A stretch of DNA of 64,000 nucleotides from Clostridium transplantifaecale (GTDB lineage Bacteria > Bacillota > Clostridia > Lachnospirales > Lachnospiraceae). Below the pieces are notes generated by a model. It was given only the letters and a program-made list of their open reading frames with translations. It was not told the origin of the DNA and did no database searches. Location: positions 62,001 to 126,000 of the forward strand of contig NZ_UYZY01000006.1 in NCBI RefSeq assembly GCF_900626075.1, written 5' to 3'. A program made the position numbers and the translations under genes. The first letter of the stretch is position 1, and every line of letters begins with the position of its first letter. Shown in pieces: positions 52,875 to 62,074 of the stretch.

Positions 52875-55291
52875 TTTCCGCCTCCCTGCTCACGCCCGGA
52901 GCGGCTCCAGTTCTCTCTGGTTACAAAATCTTCGTAGTCATTCAGCACGCTAGATGCCACGTCACTGTAATCATAAAAATATTCTGCTGCCTCTTCTCTG
53001 TCAAGAATAGGTTCGAAGGTCTGGCCGTCCGCCGTCAGTTTGGCGCTGCCGGTGACTGATATTTTCCCCGCAGCCATCAACAGGCCGTTATATGTTCCTT
53101 TTCCTTTTACTTCTATATCTTTCGCAGAAACGACAAGGCCGCCTTTCATAGAATACGTTCTCCCCAGCGTGCTGACTGTCGCCTCCCCGTCATCTCCCAG
53201 TTGAACCGTTACCGAATCACCGCTCAACAGTACATAACTGCTGTCCGCCTCAGACTCCTCCTCATTGGAAAGGAATACCGGTTCTCCCTTCAGCTTTGCC
53301 ACTTCATCCACTTTCACATAATTGCCGATCGGAAGGATTGCGGAAAGCCCCGTAACTGCCTCCGCAGCACGGCCGCCCACACGATCCGTCTCCGCCAGGT
53401 TCATTTTCAGGTTGTTAAACGAAGCGTCGAGGTTTCCTATCAGGTTCGCCCATTCCAGACTGCTGCTTACACCGCTCTGCCCTTTCTCCAGGAGCTGGAA
53501 CAGATGACCGTCCTCTCCTTCATCCTTTCCCGCTACCTGATACAAGGAACCTGACGTATTGATTTGAGTCGAACTGCCGCCGTTCTCTATTAACACGCCT
53601 CCATTAAATGTGCTTTCCGGACTTTTGGCTCCCGTCATGCCGCTCTTTTGAAGCAGCTCGTCAAAGGAGCCGGCCTCGTTTTTCAGGTAATCATTGAAAT
53701 ATTTTCTTCTGTCATCTTCTGAATCAAAATTGTAATAAATATAGACTTTTCCGTTGAGAATTACGGGAACAGCGGGGGAACTTTCCCTGTCATACCCGGA
53801 AACTGAGATTCTTTTTCCACCGTCATCCGCCGCTTTTGGATTATCCACCTTAATGTGATATTCGGCCTCTTTGGCGCCCATGTTCTCGGGAAGCTTTACA
53901 TGGAGTTTCAGCTCTTCCTCCGGCAGCAGTACGGGATTTGAGCCTGCCGTTTCTGTCTTCCCGTTCCACTTCAACGTAATGCATGACTCCGGCACCAGAT
54001 AAATGGTCTGTGTCGCTTTCACAGCCAGGGACTCTCCCATCGGATACACATCCTGGCCTGTGATTGTGTCGTCGAATCTCATATAGGCGCGGCCGGCTAA
54101 GATCAGAGTATCCAGCCCTGTCATGTCGAGTTTGCTCCCTCTGTCATTGATAATAATCGCGCTGCTCTTATTCGGCGTCTCTTTTGTCAGCTTCCTGTCG
54201 TCTCCCTCGTTTCCATATCCGTAATAGCTGCCCTTTAAAGTCACCTCATTCCTGTCTCCCGACAGGGTCATATCATCTTTGATAAAGAAACTTGCATTTT
54301 CCGCCGTAAGTACAGAAGAAACATCCATCCGGATTCCGTCTGCCCATACCCGGCTCTGCGCACCCGTATTTTCATCCGGCAGAATTTTCAAATCCGCCCC
54401 CTTACTGACCGTCAGAGCTCCCGCAGATGTAAACAAACTGCTTGCCACCTCTGTTTTGCTGTGTTCTACCGTAAATGACTTGCCGTAAATCTTTCCGGCA
54501 AAATAATTGTCCGGGCTGCCGGTTCCGTTCACATTGACTTCGATGCCGCCATTTGCCGCCAGAACATAATCTAACAGTGCTTCGCCTTCATTCATAAACC
54601 TCACATAAGGCGCTGTTATTTTTAAGTCCACTGTGATAGCCGACTCTATCCCTGTTTCGGGATTTGTATACAAAATGCAGAAATCCTTGAACAGGATTCC
54701 GCTGTAAACCTCTTTGCCGCCGGCAGCAAACATGCCACCCGCCTTTCCACTTTTCAGCCCGTTTTCGGACAGTTCACTATCCTGCCCCGTATATTTTTCC
54801 AGGACAATCGAACCAATTGATACATCCAGGTCCTTATCCTGTATTGTATCAGAAAAAGACGCCAGTTTTTCTGCCGCATTTTTCCTGTTATTTCCGCTGT
54901 TATCGTCCGATAAGGGCATTTCGATTCCCAAAGCCTCATCTGCCAGCAGAGCGCTTATAAACTTGGACTTCAACTGCAGATTGGCCTCGTCATTCGTCCG
55001 GTAGCCGTCCTTATAAAGCGATCCCATGACTTCGACATAATTTTCTTTCAGGATATTGCTGGCCATCCTTCCAGTCTGCGCGTAAATTTCGTCCAGCGCC
55101 GTTTCTAGATAATAAAAATTCTTGTCGGATCTCCGGTTCAGATTCCTCATTTTTACATTCAGAAGAGCCGTGCTTAAAGCCATTACTCCTAAAATGGCAA
55201 TCAGTGAAACGATTGTTATCGCCATAATCATCGTAGAACCTGCATTATTCAGTTTTCTTCTTTCCGGCAAATGTTTTAACAGCTTTCCCAT
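52871..55291 (-). CDS. Large PilX-like minor subunit
   Basis: 806 residues from 55291, where AGGAGG is 7 bases upstream; the frame extends 44 residues further without a good site. An N-terminal hydrophobic helix (STMIMAITIVSLIAILGVMALSTALLN) followed by VKMRNLNRRSDKNFYYLETALDEIYAQTG resembles PilX-type subunits, without the usual Phe and Glu+5. The long C-terminal body is largely beta-type and Gly/Asp/Ser-rich, with carbohydrate-binding-like strand patterns but no motif I can name. PilX homologues are normally under 250 residues, so this is about four times larger. Overlaps the next gene by ATGA. Confidence 0.75.
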   Translation of the reverse strand: MGKLLKHLPERRKLNNAGSTMIMAITIVSLIAILGVMALSTALLNVKMRNLNRRSDKNFYYLETALDEIYAQTGRMASNILKENYVEVMGSLYKDGYRTNDEANLQLKSKFISALLADEALGIEMPLSDDNSGNNRKNAAEKLASFSDTIQDKDLDVSIGSIVLEKYTGQDSELSENGLKSGKAGGMFAAGGKEVYSGILFKDFCILYTNPETGIESAITVDLKITAPYVRFMNEGEALLDYVLAANGGIEVNVNGTGSPDNYFAGKIYGKSFTVEHSKTEVASSLFTSAGALTVSKGADLKILPDENTGAQSRVWADGIRMDVSSVLTAENASFFIKDDMTLSGDRNEVTLKGSYYGYGNEGDDRKLTKETPNKSSAIIINDRGSKLDMTGLDTLILAGRAYMRFDDTITGQDVYPMGESLAVKATQTIYLVPESCITLKWNGKTETAGSNPVLLPEEELKLHVKLPENMGAKEAEYHIKVDNPKAADDGGKRISVSGYDRESSPAVPVILNGKVYIYYNFDSEDDRRKYFNDYLKNEAGSFDELLQKSGMTGAKSPESTFNGGVLIENGGSSTQINTSGSLYQVAGKDEGEDGHLFQLLEKGQSGVSSSLEWANLIGNLDASFNNLKMNLAETDRVGGRAAEAVTGLSAILPIGNYVKVDEVAKLKGEPVFLSNEEESEADSSYVLLSGDSVTVQLGDDGEATVSTLGRTYSMKGGLVVSAKDIEVKGKGTYNGLLMAAGKISVTGSAKLTADGQTFEPILDREEAAEYFYDYSDVASSVLNDYEDFVTRENWSRSGREQGGGK

Positions 55292-55428
55292 TCTGGGTCC
55301 TCCTGTCTTTTCTGCTCTGATTCTGACGTATGATCTGCTCAATCTGTCCGTGTTTCTCTCATCCAAGTCTCTTTTATCCAGGTTTCCCTTAATCCAGGCT
55401 CTTCCCATCCGGATATCTTCCATCCTGT

Positions 55429-56877
55429 CTATTCCGATTTTGTAGAATCCAGCTTCAATACTTCACTGCCTCTTTCCGGTTCCCCATTCTCTGCTCCTGT
55501 TCCGCTGTAATCCGCCTCATAGACCGTTACAGTCAGATGATAAAGCCTGTTTTCCGCATCCTTCCAGGATACAGGTTCTTTTCCGCCGATGTTGGAATAG
55601 ATTAGAAGTTTCTTATCTTCCGCTGATTCTACCTCACCTTTCTCGGTCAGGGTCCTCTCGTCCTCTTTATACTGATTCTGATTTGCCACTACTATGAAAT
55701 CTACCCCAACTTTCTGGGCCAGTTTCTCGTCGTCCTCTTTATACTGATCCGGATTTGCCGCTACTATGAAAAATTCAATCTCCTCTTCCAGGGAAGAGCT
55801 GATATAAATCCTGTCAAATCCGGGGAATCCCGATTCTTCAGCCTCCCCGCCTTCTTTTGCCTCCTCCGAAGTCCAGGTATATTTTGTTTCATTATCCGGA
55901 AGGAAGAGATAAACACGGTTTGCAGGAGGCCCTGTTTTCTCATCTTTAACGATAGTCTTCTTTACAGATGCAAAACTGGCTTCGATGGATTCCTCCGCAC
56001 TATAACTATTTCCCTCTGTCTCCTTTACCGTATACACGGCCTGAGCCTGGACCGTTAGGTTTCCAGCTTCACCGCTGCCGTCATCCATAGCCACCGTTTC
56101 CTTTATAGACAGCCACAGATGCCGTTTTACATTTTCTTCCTTATATACCGTCTCCTCCTCCGAACCGGAGCCTCCGGATTCTTCCACTGCTTCTTCTCCG
56201 CCGTCTTCTCCTTCTTCCTCTTTATCAGGATTTACCTTTAACAGTAACTGGGAAGTCAGGCTTTTATCATCCTTCATCAGCGCCTGCGGTTCAATCACCA
56301 CATTCTGGAAACTGCTGACGTCGGCTATATTAGGCATCTGGTACTGGTTGATGGAATATGATTTCTCCTGGTCTTCGTCTTCCGTCGAATTATACTTTTC
56401 ATAATCGGCTTCCGCACAGATAAGATAGGCCGCCTTTCCGGAACCGGACGCATCTCTTCCGTATTCTGCAGTCAGCCTGTATCCCTGCCGTGAATCGGAT
56501 GACGGTGGAGCCCCATCGCCGCCCTCTTCTCCGGCCGGTGTACCGCCGTCTGAGCCGGATCCGTCCTCCAGCCTTTCCACACGGTAAATTGTATTGCCTA
56601 TCACGACATTTCCTCTGTCGCCGTTCCCGCTTCCGTTATCTTCTCCCGGAGTTCCACCGTCTCCGGCCAGAAATGTTTCCAGTTTTTCAAACGGATATCC
56701 CTTCAGCTCCTCCATCGTGCGCTTTGCCGCATCCAGCACAAGCTCATCTTTTCGGGCTTTTGTATTCATCCTTCTGCTGATCACGAAAGACTGAAGAAGC
56801 ACGCCTGCCATGATGGAAAGAACAGCAAGCGCGATCAACAGTTCAATCAGCGTAAATCCTCCGTCCCTTTTCTTCAT
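55429..56877 (-). CDS. Large PilV-like minor pilin
   Basis: 482 residues from 56877 (AAGGAGCAC upstream). Leader MKKRDGG then FTLIELLIALAVLSIMAGVLLQSFVISRRMN, a class III prepilin signal; DAAKRTMEELKGYPFEKL is the PilV/GspI continuation. The rest is strongly acidic with Gly/Ser/Glu-rich low-complexity stretches near 125-150 and 225-250. Near residues 370-420 a 24-residue unit is duplicated (FIVAANPDQYKEDDEKLAQK and FIVVANQNQYKEDERTLTEK; DNA 55659-55772). Much longer than usual PilV. It lies between pilO and the PilX-like gene. Confidence 0.8.
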   Translation of the reverse strand: MKKRDGGFTLIELLIALAVLSIMAGVLLQSFVISRRMNTKARKDELVLDAAKRTMEELKGYPFEKLETFLAGDGGTPGEDNGSGNGDRGNVVIGNTIYRVERLEDGSGSDGGTPAGEEGGDGAPPSSDSRQGYRLTAEYGRDASGSGKAAYLICAEADYEKYNSTEDEDQEKSYSINQYQMPNIADVSSFQNVVIEPQALMKDDKSLTSQLLLKVNPDKEEEGEDGGEEAVEESGGSGSEEETVYKEENVKRHLWLSIKETVAMDDGSGEAGNLTVQAQAVYTVKETEGNSYSAEESIEASFASVKKTIVKDEKTGPPANRVYLFLPDNETKYTWTSEEAKEGGEAEESGFPGFDRIYISSSLEEEIEFFIVAANPDQYKEDDEKLAQKVGVDFIVVANQNQYKEDERTLTEKGEVESAEDKKLLIYSNIGGKEPVSWKDAENRLYHLTVTVYEADYSGTGAENGEPERGSEVLKLDSTKSE

Positions 56878-56911
56878 GGCAGCCGTGCTCCTTTCTGTAA
56901 CCAACCTGACG

Positions 56912-57994
56912 TTACTTTAGAATCTCCACATTGCCGGTCCGGCTCTCCACCGCAAACCTCGGTCTTGAATCATCCTCACCGGCCACAGCAATCCGCATCT
57001 TTTTATCCGTACGGTTCTCAATCTGGACTTTTACCTGGCTCAAATCGGTACCGCCCATTCTGGGGGAACTGAGAACATAAATATCCAGCGTATCTCCCTC
57101 CGGATACAGAACGTGAGGACGGCCGTTTTCTCCCAGCGTGTAAGTAATGCTGTACGTTCCTCCGTTCTCCTCTGCGCGGATTACCAGAGTCTCCTCCTCA
57201 TTTTTGTCTGAAACCACTTTCTCCCTGTCGTCCGGACCGGCAATCACTTTTGCCTTCATGTCGGATGCGGAAGGGTAGAGCATGATATAACAGTCATAAT
57301 CCTTTTTAATCGCCTCTATCTGCTCGATGGCGCCTCCGTCATAGGAAAGAGCCGTTCCGGAGCGGAAGATATTGTCCGTTCCGATCGGAACCGTAATTTT
57401 CGGCTCCTCAAGTACCCTGCCTTCCCCGCGGACCGCATACTGGTACATCGTGACAGTGGCATCCACCACGTTGGCTTCGGTATTATATGTCGCGGAAATA
57501 TCAGAAATTGTATTCTTGTCCTGATAGGAAAATACATAGTCCAAAAATTCTTTCCACTGTTTATAATCCAGTTGAACCGGTATCTGCAACGTGCTCACGG
57601 CCAGAGTATAAGGCGCCATATTTCCCGGATCCGTTGTCTGGAACTGATAAATATCTGCGGGATCCGTATAAGACACGGAAACCACCTGTGTGTCAAACTT
57701 CTCTTCCAGGCCGGTTACAAACATAATCTGCTGCACCTGTGAGATATCCGCCGGATATTGGGTCAGCATCAGCTGATATGCTTCATTATAATCTTTTGTG
57801 TTCTGGATGTACTCATCTTTCTTTGCGAGAATCCTCATCCTCTCGTCATATTCCTGCTGAAGTTCCTCTTTCCTGACTGTCATTTCCGCAGTCTTCTTCT
57901 CAATATTCTTAGCCCCGAAAAACCAGGACGCGGCAACTATACCAAGCGATAATGCGAGAAAAATCAGTTCTTTGTCCCGTGATGTCATTTTCAT
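56912..57994 (-). CDS. PilO-like type IV pilus alignment protein
   Basis: 360 residues. One membrane helix at about 7-27 (LIFLALSLGIVAASWFFGA) is followed by a coiled coil (EKKTAEMTVRKEELQQEYDERMRILAKKDEY) and a ferredoxin-like body, the PilO layout, though longer than the usual 200-odd residues. The extra C-terminal region (from about 215) is beta-rich. It overlaps pilMN by 4 bases (ATGA) and probably joins PilN in the inner-membrane alignment complex. Sequence similarity in this family is low, so position carries much of the call. Confidence 0.78.
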   Translation of the reverse strand: MKMTSRDKELIFLALSLGIVAASWFFGAKNIEKKTAEMTVRKEELQQEYDERMRILAKKDEYIQNTKDYNEAYQLMLTQYPADISQVQQIMFVTGLEEKFDTQVVSVSYTDPADIYQFQTTDPGNMAPYTLAVSTLQIPVQLDYKQWKEFLDYVFSYQDKNTISDISATYNTEANVVDATVTMYQYAVRGEGRVLEEPKITVPIGTDNIFRSGTALSYDGGAIEQIEAIKKDYDCYIMLYPSASDMKAKVIAGPDDREKVVSDKNEEETLVIRAEENGGTYSITYTLGENGRPHVLYPEGDTLDIYVLSSPRMGGTDLSQVKVQIENRTDKKMRIAVAGEDDSRPRFAVESRTGNVEILK

Positions 57995-60189
57995 GATGCC
58001 GTCACCCCGCTTTCATTTCCCTCCGCAGCTGCTGCTCCTTCCGGAACAGCGGCAGGCGCCGCCGGTAAAACGGCTGCTTCCGGGGTTGTATTCGGTACCG
58101 TTTCCTCCAAAATATTAACCTCGGCTTCGGCTTGCGGCTGGGCCGCGTCAGTTTCCGTCACAGGTGTGCTTCCCGTATTTGCTGTCATCGCATCTTCTTC
58201 TGCCGGAGGCATCTGAAACAGCGCCTGAGCCGGCGCCGCAGCCGCCTGAGACTGGACTGATGCCGTATTTATCTGCTCCGCCGCAGGCGCGGCGGTACTT
58301 TCCTGTTTCAAAACGGGCGCTGCCGCCGATATGGCTGCTTCCCCGGCAATAGCTCCGTCTTCACGGGCTAAGCGTTCTTGTCCGTCCGTCTGGGGATCGG
58401 CGCCCGAAGTGTCATTCTCCTCCGCCCCGATAGTTTCACCGCCGTCACTTTCTGTATCTCCACTTTCCGTTTGTTCTCCGTCCATGACCCCTTCGGGATC
58501 CCAGATATCGCTGTATTCCTCCGGCATCAGATTCCCCAGAGCTTCCCCTCTGGTTCCCGGGTTCAGCAGGGAATCCTGGTTCACCAGAATACAGGTCAGC
58601 GAGAATGCAACGGTCTCCTTATCTCCCTCGAATATACTGGAAAGTGCGCTGACCTTCACTTCAGATACATTGGCAATCATATTAAGCTGCTGGATCAGCC
58701 TGGCTACCGTCTTCTTTCCTTCTGCTAATGCGGAAAAGCTCACCTGTCCCTCACTGCAGCTAAAACTCTGAATGGAAATATTACTCGGCCGGAGCTGTTC
58801 AAATATGGTAATAAAATCGGAAAGGCTCTCGTTATCCGTCCTTACCATTGCCTGAATCTGCCCGACATCGGTGTAACGAGACTGTGCCTGTTTATAATTT
58901 TCCAGAATTGGTTTAACATCTTCCACGGTCAGCAGTTTATTCTGCAGATCTATGGCTTCCATTGCTTCGCTGAAGAAATTGGTGGCCGGTACCGTAACAA
59001 TCACCACAGATAAAAACAGCGCCAGAAGAATCATAATGCGGTAGGCTTTTGCCTCCACCTTTCTCCTGATATCCTGTTCAAGCTGTTTGGGAATCATATT
59101 CACCGGATCGATCACTGCTCCGATGTTATCCATGTATCTCAGGACTTCTTTCATGGAAAGCCCGGAACTTTCCCTCACCGTTACCTGTTTTAATGCTGTA
59201 ATCATTTCCACGGGCAGATGAAGCTGGTTCTCAAACAGGCTGTCCAGTCCTCCGATATGGGAACCGTCGCCGATGATGTAGATAAGCTCCAGCGGCTGCT
59301 CCACATTGCGCCCCGTATAGTATTCGATGACTCTTTTTATGTTGCTGACCAGATAGTAAAGATTGTCGGTCAGTTCATCACCGTCGTCAAAGTTATTATG
59401 TATGAGCTGTCTGCGTTCCAGAATCTCCTGTGCATCCTCTTCGCTGCAGTTTTTCTTTTCCATCACCGACTGGATCAGGGTATTGCTTCCGAAATCCACA
59501 TGGCGCTGAAGGACCATAACCGTATCATTGTAGATAGTAAGAACAGTGTGCTCCTCGTCAAGTTGAATGACAAGGCACGGCTCATCGCCAATCTGATTGG
59601 AGGTGAGCTGGAATACGCTGTTGCCGATATAATCAAGTGATATTAGTTTCAGATGTGCCAGTTTGGCCGCATCATAATAAGACTGAACCATATCATTCGG
59701 CGCGGCCACAACCATCAGACGGAGCTTGGACTTTTTCTTTTTGCCGGTCCGCTTTTTCTTCTTTTTCGTTTTCTCAGGTTCTTCCCCGTCTTCCTCCCCG
59801 GATTCCGGTTCCTCTTCCACTACTCTGGAGATTATAAAATAAGACAGGACATAATCCGTCAGTTCCACCGGAAAATACTCCGGTGCATTGACCTTGAGGG
59901 CGGTCTTCAGTTTCTCTTCGTTCATTTCAGGCAGAATTACTTCCCTGCTCATGATACGGTCGGAAGGAAGAGAAAACACCACCTTCTTTGTCTTAATGTT
60001 GGCATATTTCAGTGCACTGTTCAGGTACTCTCCAAATCCCCGGACATCCACTATAATTCCGCTCGACACCAGACTTTCCGGCACTTCCTTTGTCAGAAGC
60101 CTGTAAACCGTTACACCGCGCCTGCCTTCGGACAATTCCGCAATTCTTATATGGTTGTCATTTAATACAATTGATAACAGCTTACCCAT
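57991..60189 (-). CDS. Fused PilM-PilN protein with low-complexity tail
   Basis: 732 residues from 60189 (GGAAAGGATC upstream). Residues 1-370 are PilM-like (actin-fold: LLSIVLNDNHIRIAEL, VKVNAPEYFP-type region, EPCLVIQLDEEHTVLTIYND, YIIGDGSHIGGLD). An acidic then Lys-rich insert (about 133-160) interrupts this domain. A PilN part follows: NMIPKQLEQDIRRKVEAKAYRIM, a membrane helix at about 386-405, a short coiled coil and a periplasm-type domain to about 540. The last 190 residues are first acidic, then Ala/Pro/Gln-rich and low complexity. PilM and PilN are normally separate, cytosolic PilM binding the N-terminus of PilN; here they are one chain. Confidence 0.85.
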   Translation of the reverse strand: MGKLLSIVLNDNHIRIAELSEGRRGVTVYRLLTKEVPESLVSSGIIVDVRGFGEYLNSALKYANIKTKKVVFSLPSDRIMSREVILPEMNEEKLKTALKVNAPEYFPVELTDYVLSYFIISRVVEEEPESGEEDGEEPEKTKKKKKRTGKKKKSKLRLMVVAAPNDMVQSYYDAAKLAHLKLISLDYIGNSVFQLTSNQIGDEPCLVIQLDEEHTVLTIYNDTVMVLQRHVDFGSNTLIQSVMEKKNCSEEDAQEILERRQLIHNNFDDGDELTDNLYYLVSNIKRVIEYYTGRNVEQPLELIYIIGDGSHIGGLDSLFENQLHLPVEMITALKQVTVRESSGLSMKEVLRYMDNIGAVIDPVNMIPKQLEQDIRRKVEAKAYRIMILLALFLSVVIVTVPATNFFSEAMEAIDLQNKLLTVEDVKPILENYKQAQSRYTDVGQIQAMVRTDNESLSDFITIFEQLRPSNISIQSFSCSEGQVSFSALAEGKKTVARLIQQLNMIANVSEVKVSALSSIFEGDKETVAFSLTCILVNQDSLLNPGTRGEALGNLMPEEYSDIWDPEGVMDGEQTESGDTESDGGETIGAEENDTSGADPQTDGQERLAREDGAIAGEAAISAAAPVLKQESTAAPAAEQINTASVQSQAAAAPAQALFQMPPAEEDAMTANTGSTPVTETDAAQPQAEAEVNILEETVPNTTPEAAVLPAAPAAVPEGAAAAEGNESGVTAS

Positions 60190-60277
60190 AAATGATCCTT
60201 TCCATTTGTTTTGCTGTCCCTGCGCGATGAAAAAACAGGTCAAACGGTAAATATGATATTTATCCGATATTTCACCG

Positions 60278-61030
60278 TCAATTTATGAACTGCCCGATAT
60301 ACCACCGGATCAGTTCCTGCCCCCACATCATGGAAAACCAGATTCCCATGGACAAATAGGGGCCAAATGCCAGCATGCGTTCTTTACCCTGTATCTTCAT
60401 TAAAACCAGATGAATCACGGAACCAAGGATACATCCGCATGCAAAAGCCAGGATGACATTCTGCCACCCCAGCAGAAGACCGGCCGCCGCCATCAGCTTC
60501 ACATCACCGCCTCCCATGGCCCTGCCCCTGCTCAGGAGCAGAATCAGAAGTAGCAGTCCGCTAACGCAGACAAACCCTATCCCATATGTAAGCCAGTCCT
60601 GACGGTTAAACCAGAGATTCACCAGACCGGCAATTCCAATCACAATATTACATCCCATCGGTATTTCAAAAGTGCGCCAATCTATAACGCTTAATACCAG
60701 CAGAGATGAGGCGGCGATACAATAACAGAGTCCCGTTACTGTAAGACCGTTTTTATAGATCAATATAACCCATAGCAGGCCGTTGGCCAGTTCTATGAGG
60801 GGATATTGAACCGATATTTTCTCTCCGCATTTCCTGCACCGTCCACGCAGGAATAACCAACTGAATATGGGAATCAAATCGTACCATGCCAGTTTGTAGC
60901 CGCAGTTCATGCAGTGGGAATTGGTGTGGACGACGTCCTCACCTTTGGGGATGCGGTAGATGCAGACGTTGAGGAAACTGCCGATGGTGATGGCAATGGA
61001 AAAAATAAAAAGATAACGGTATGCCAACAT
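60278..61030 (-). CDS. pilD: Prepilin peptidase PilD (A24 family)
   Basis: 250 residues. Cuts prepilin leaders and N-methylates the new N-terminus. The zinc-binding cytosolic loop has two Cys pairs (CMNCGYKLAWYDLIPIFSWLFLRGRCRKCGEK); catalytic aspartates are in VIDWRTFEIP and GGGDVKLMAAAG. Seven or eight membrane segments. It serves the pilin and minor pilins encoded around it. It follows the pilin gene by 360 bases and precedes pilMN by 88. Confidence 0.93.
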   Translation of the reverse strand: MLAYRYLFIFSIAITIGSFLNVCIYRIPKGEDVVHTNSHCMNCGYKLAWYDLIPIFSWLFLRGRCRKCGEKISVQYPLIELANGLLWVILIYKNGLTVTGLCYCIAASSLLVLSVIDWRTFEIPMGCNIVIGIAGLVNLWFNRQDWLTYGIGFVCVSGLLLLILLLSRGRAMGGGDVKLMAAAGLLLGWQNVILAFACGCILGSVIHLVLMKIQGKERMLAFGPYLSMGIWFSMMWGQELIRWYIGQFIN

Positions 61031-61260
61031 TTAATATAATTTCTCACTCTCCAATAATTTATTACTAATTTCTCCACATAAATCCATTATACAAATATAC
61101 CTATACTGCCTTCAACGACCTTTATATGACTTTTCTTAAATTACCATATTAATTTAAAAAGAGGCAGAAAACAAACTATTCATTCTTGTCAACTTTGTAA
61201 TTATTCTAGTATACTCAAAAAAGACTCTTGTTTTTTACCTTAATTTTTCTCCAACTATAT

Positions 61261-61352
61261 TTAAATGTATAAGAATATTACAAAATATTGTTGTATTCTT
61301 ATGCATTTAAATCAAAATACAAGCACGGGCATATGCCTCGCAGCATATGCCA
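61261..61352 (-). repeat. Long AT-rich palindrome and hairpin after the pilin gene
   Basis: 61261-61312: 17-19-base arms (TTAAATGTATAAGAATA and TATTCTTATGCATTTAA) with one mismatch around ACAAAATATTGT, itself nearly palindromic. A second hairpin, GCATATGC/GCATATGC, lies at 61331-61352. Both lie in the 360-base spacer between pilin and pilD, which holds no gene. They could stabilise pilin mRNA or lower readthrough into pilD. Confidence 0.55.
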
Positions 61353-61389
61353 ATGCTAATATATCGTAATTACCCGATATTAAAAAAAA

Positions 61390-61926
61390 TTATGGAGCAG
61401 TAATACTTAGTGGTGTACCTACAGTTTCTAACCCCGTAATAGGATCATGTCCGTTATCTGCTTTACCACAATATACTGTTATTGCAAAACCACCATATGT
61501 TGCAGGGGTCGTTACTTTTCCATCCTCATCCTTTTCCGCTGCGGTACCTTCTGTATATTTAAAAACAATGCAAACAACTCCTCCGCCGGCTTTTTTAGAA
61601 TTTAATTCTACAGTATTAGTACCAAGTAAATCTCCTAATTCCTTTCCAAATTGCCCATCATTCAATGCATCGGTAAGGGTCGTGGTAAATGAGTCACTTA
61701 CAGTTAAATGAGCTTTAATAAAGTCATTATATGCAGTCTCATCAGACAAAGCTCCTTGTACTGCTGAATAAACAGTATCCATAGCCTGCACATCCTTCGC
61801 TTCTCTCGACTTCTCAATATACTTCATAAACTGTGGTGCCAACAACCCTGTCAGGATGATCAGAATCGCGATCGCAATGATCAGCTCGATCAACGAAAAA
61901 CCTTTGTTATTCTTTTTCTTGTTCAT
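61390..61926 (-). CDS. Type IV major pilin (prepilin)
   Basis: 178 residues. Leader MNKKKNNKG is cut before FSLIELIIAIAILIILTGLL; the mature pilin has Glu at position 5 and about 169 residues. The amphipathic helix continues as APQFMKYIEKSREAKDVQAMDTVYSAVQGAL. The C-terminal globular part has Cys in GGGVVCIVFKYTEG and FAITVYCGKAD, which may form a disulfide. The gene is more AT-rich than its neighbours. It has its own promoter and leader hairpin (61978-62028), fitting a highly expressed subunit. Pseudopilin of a secretion system is the alternative, but pilT argues for pili. Confidence 0.9.
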   Translation of the reverse strand: MNKKKNNKGFSLIELIIAIAILIILTGLLAPQFMKYIEKSREAKDVQAMDTVYSAVQGALSDETAYNDFIKAHLTVSDSFTTTLTDALNDGQFGKELGDLLGTNTVELNSKKAGGGVVCIVFKYTEGTAAEKDEDGKVTTPATYGGFAITVYCGKADNGHDPITGLETVGTPLSITAP

Positions 61927-61977
61927 ACCAATTTCTCCTTCTTTCTCTAAAAATTTTCTTAAACCTTTAATTTATAT

Positions 61978-62028
61978 GTAACTGCGTCATGTCGGGCCCA
62001 CGGCGCCAGTTAGATATCTTTCATTATA
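61978..62028 (-). promoter_or_regulatory. Pilin promoter (-10) and leader hairpin
   Basis: Minus-strand -10 TATAAT (62023-62028); the -35 is weak (TGATGT, 18-base spacer). The transcript leader then forms TAACTGGCG/CGCAGTTA (about 61979-62012) with an inner GGGCCC. I checked it against c-di-GMP riboswitch classes and did not find their conserved cores. Confidence 0.4.
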
Positions 62029-62074
62029 CATCTTTCGACATTAGTTACATCACCTGATTTGCGCTGTTTGTAAC

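Noticed and set aside
61927..62074. Possible c-di-GMP riboswitch before the pilin
   Set aside because: The conserved cores of both c-di-GMP classes are missing; only a simple hairpin is visible.
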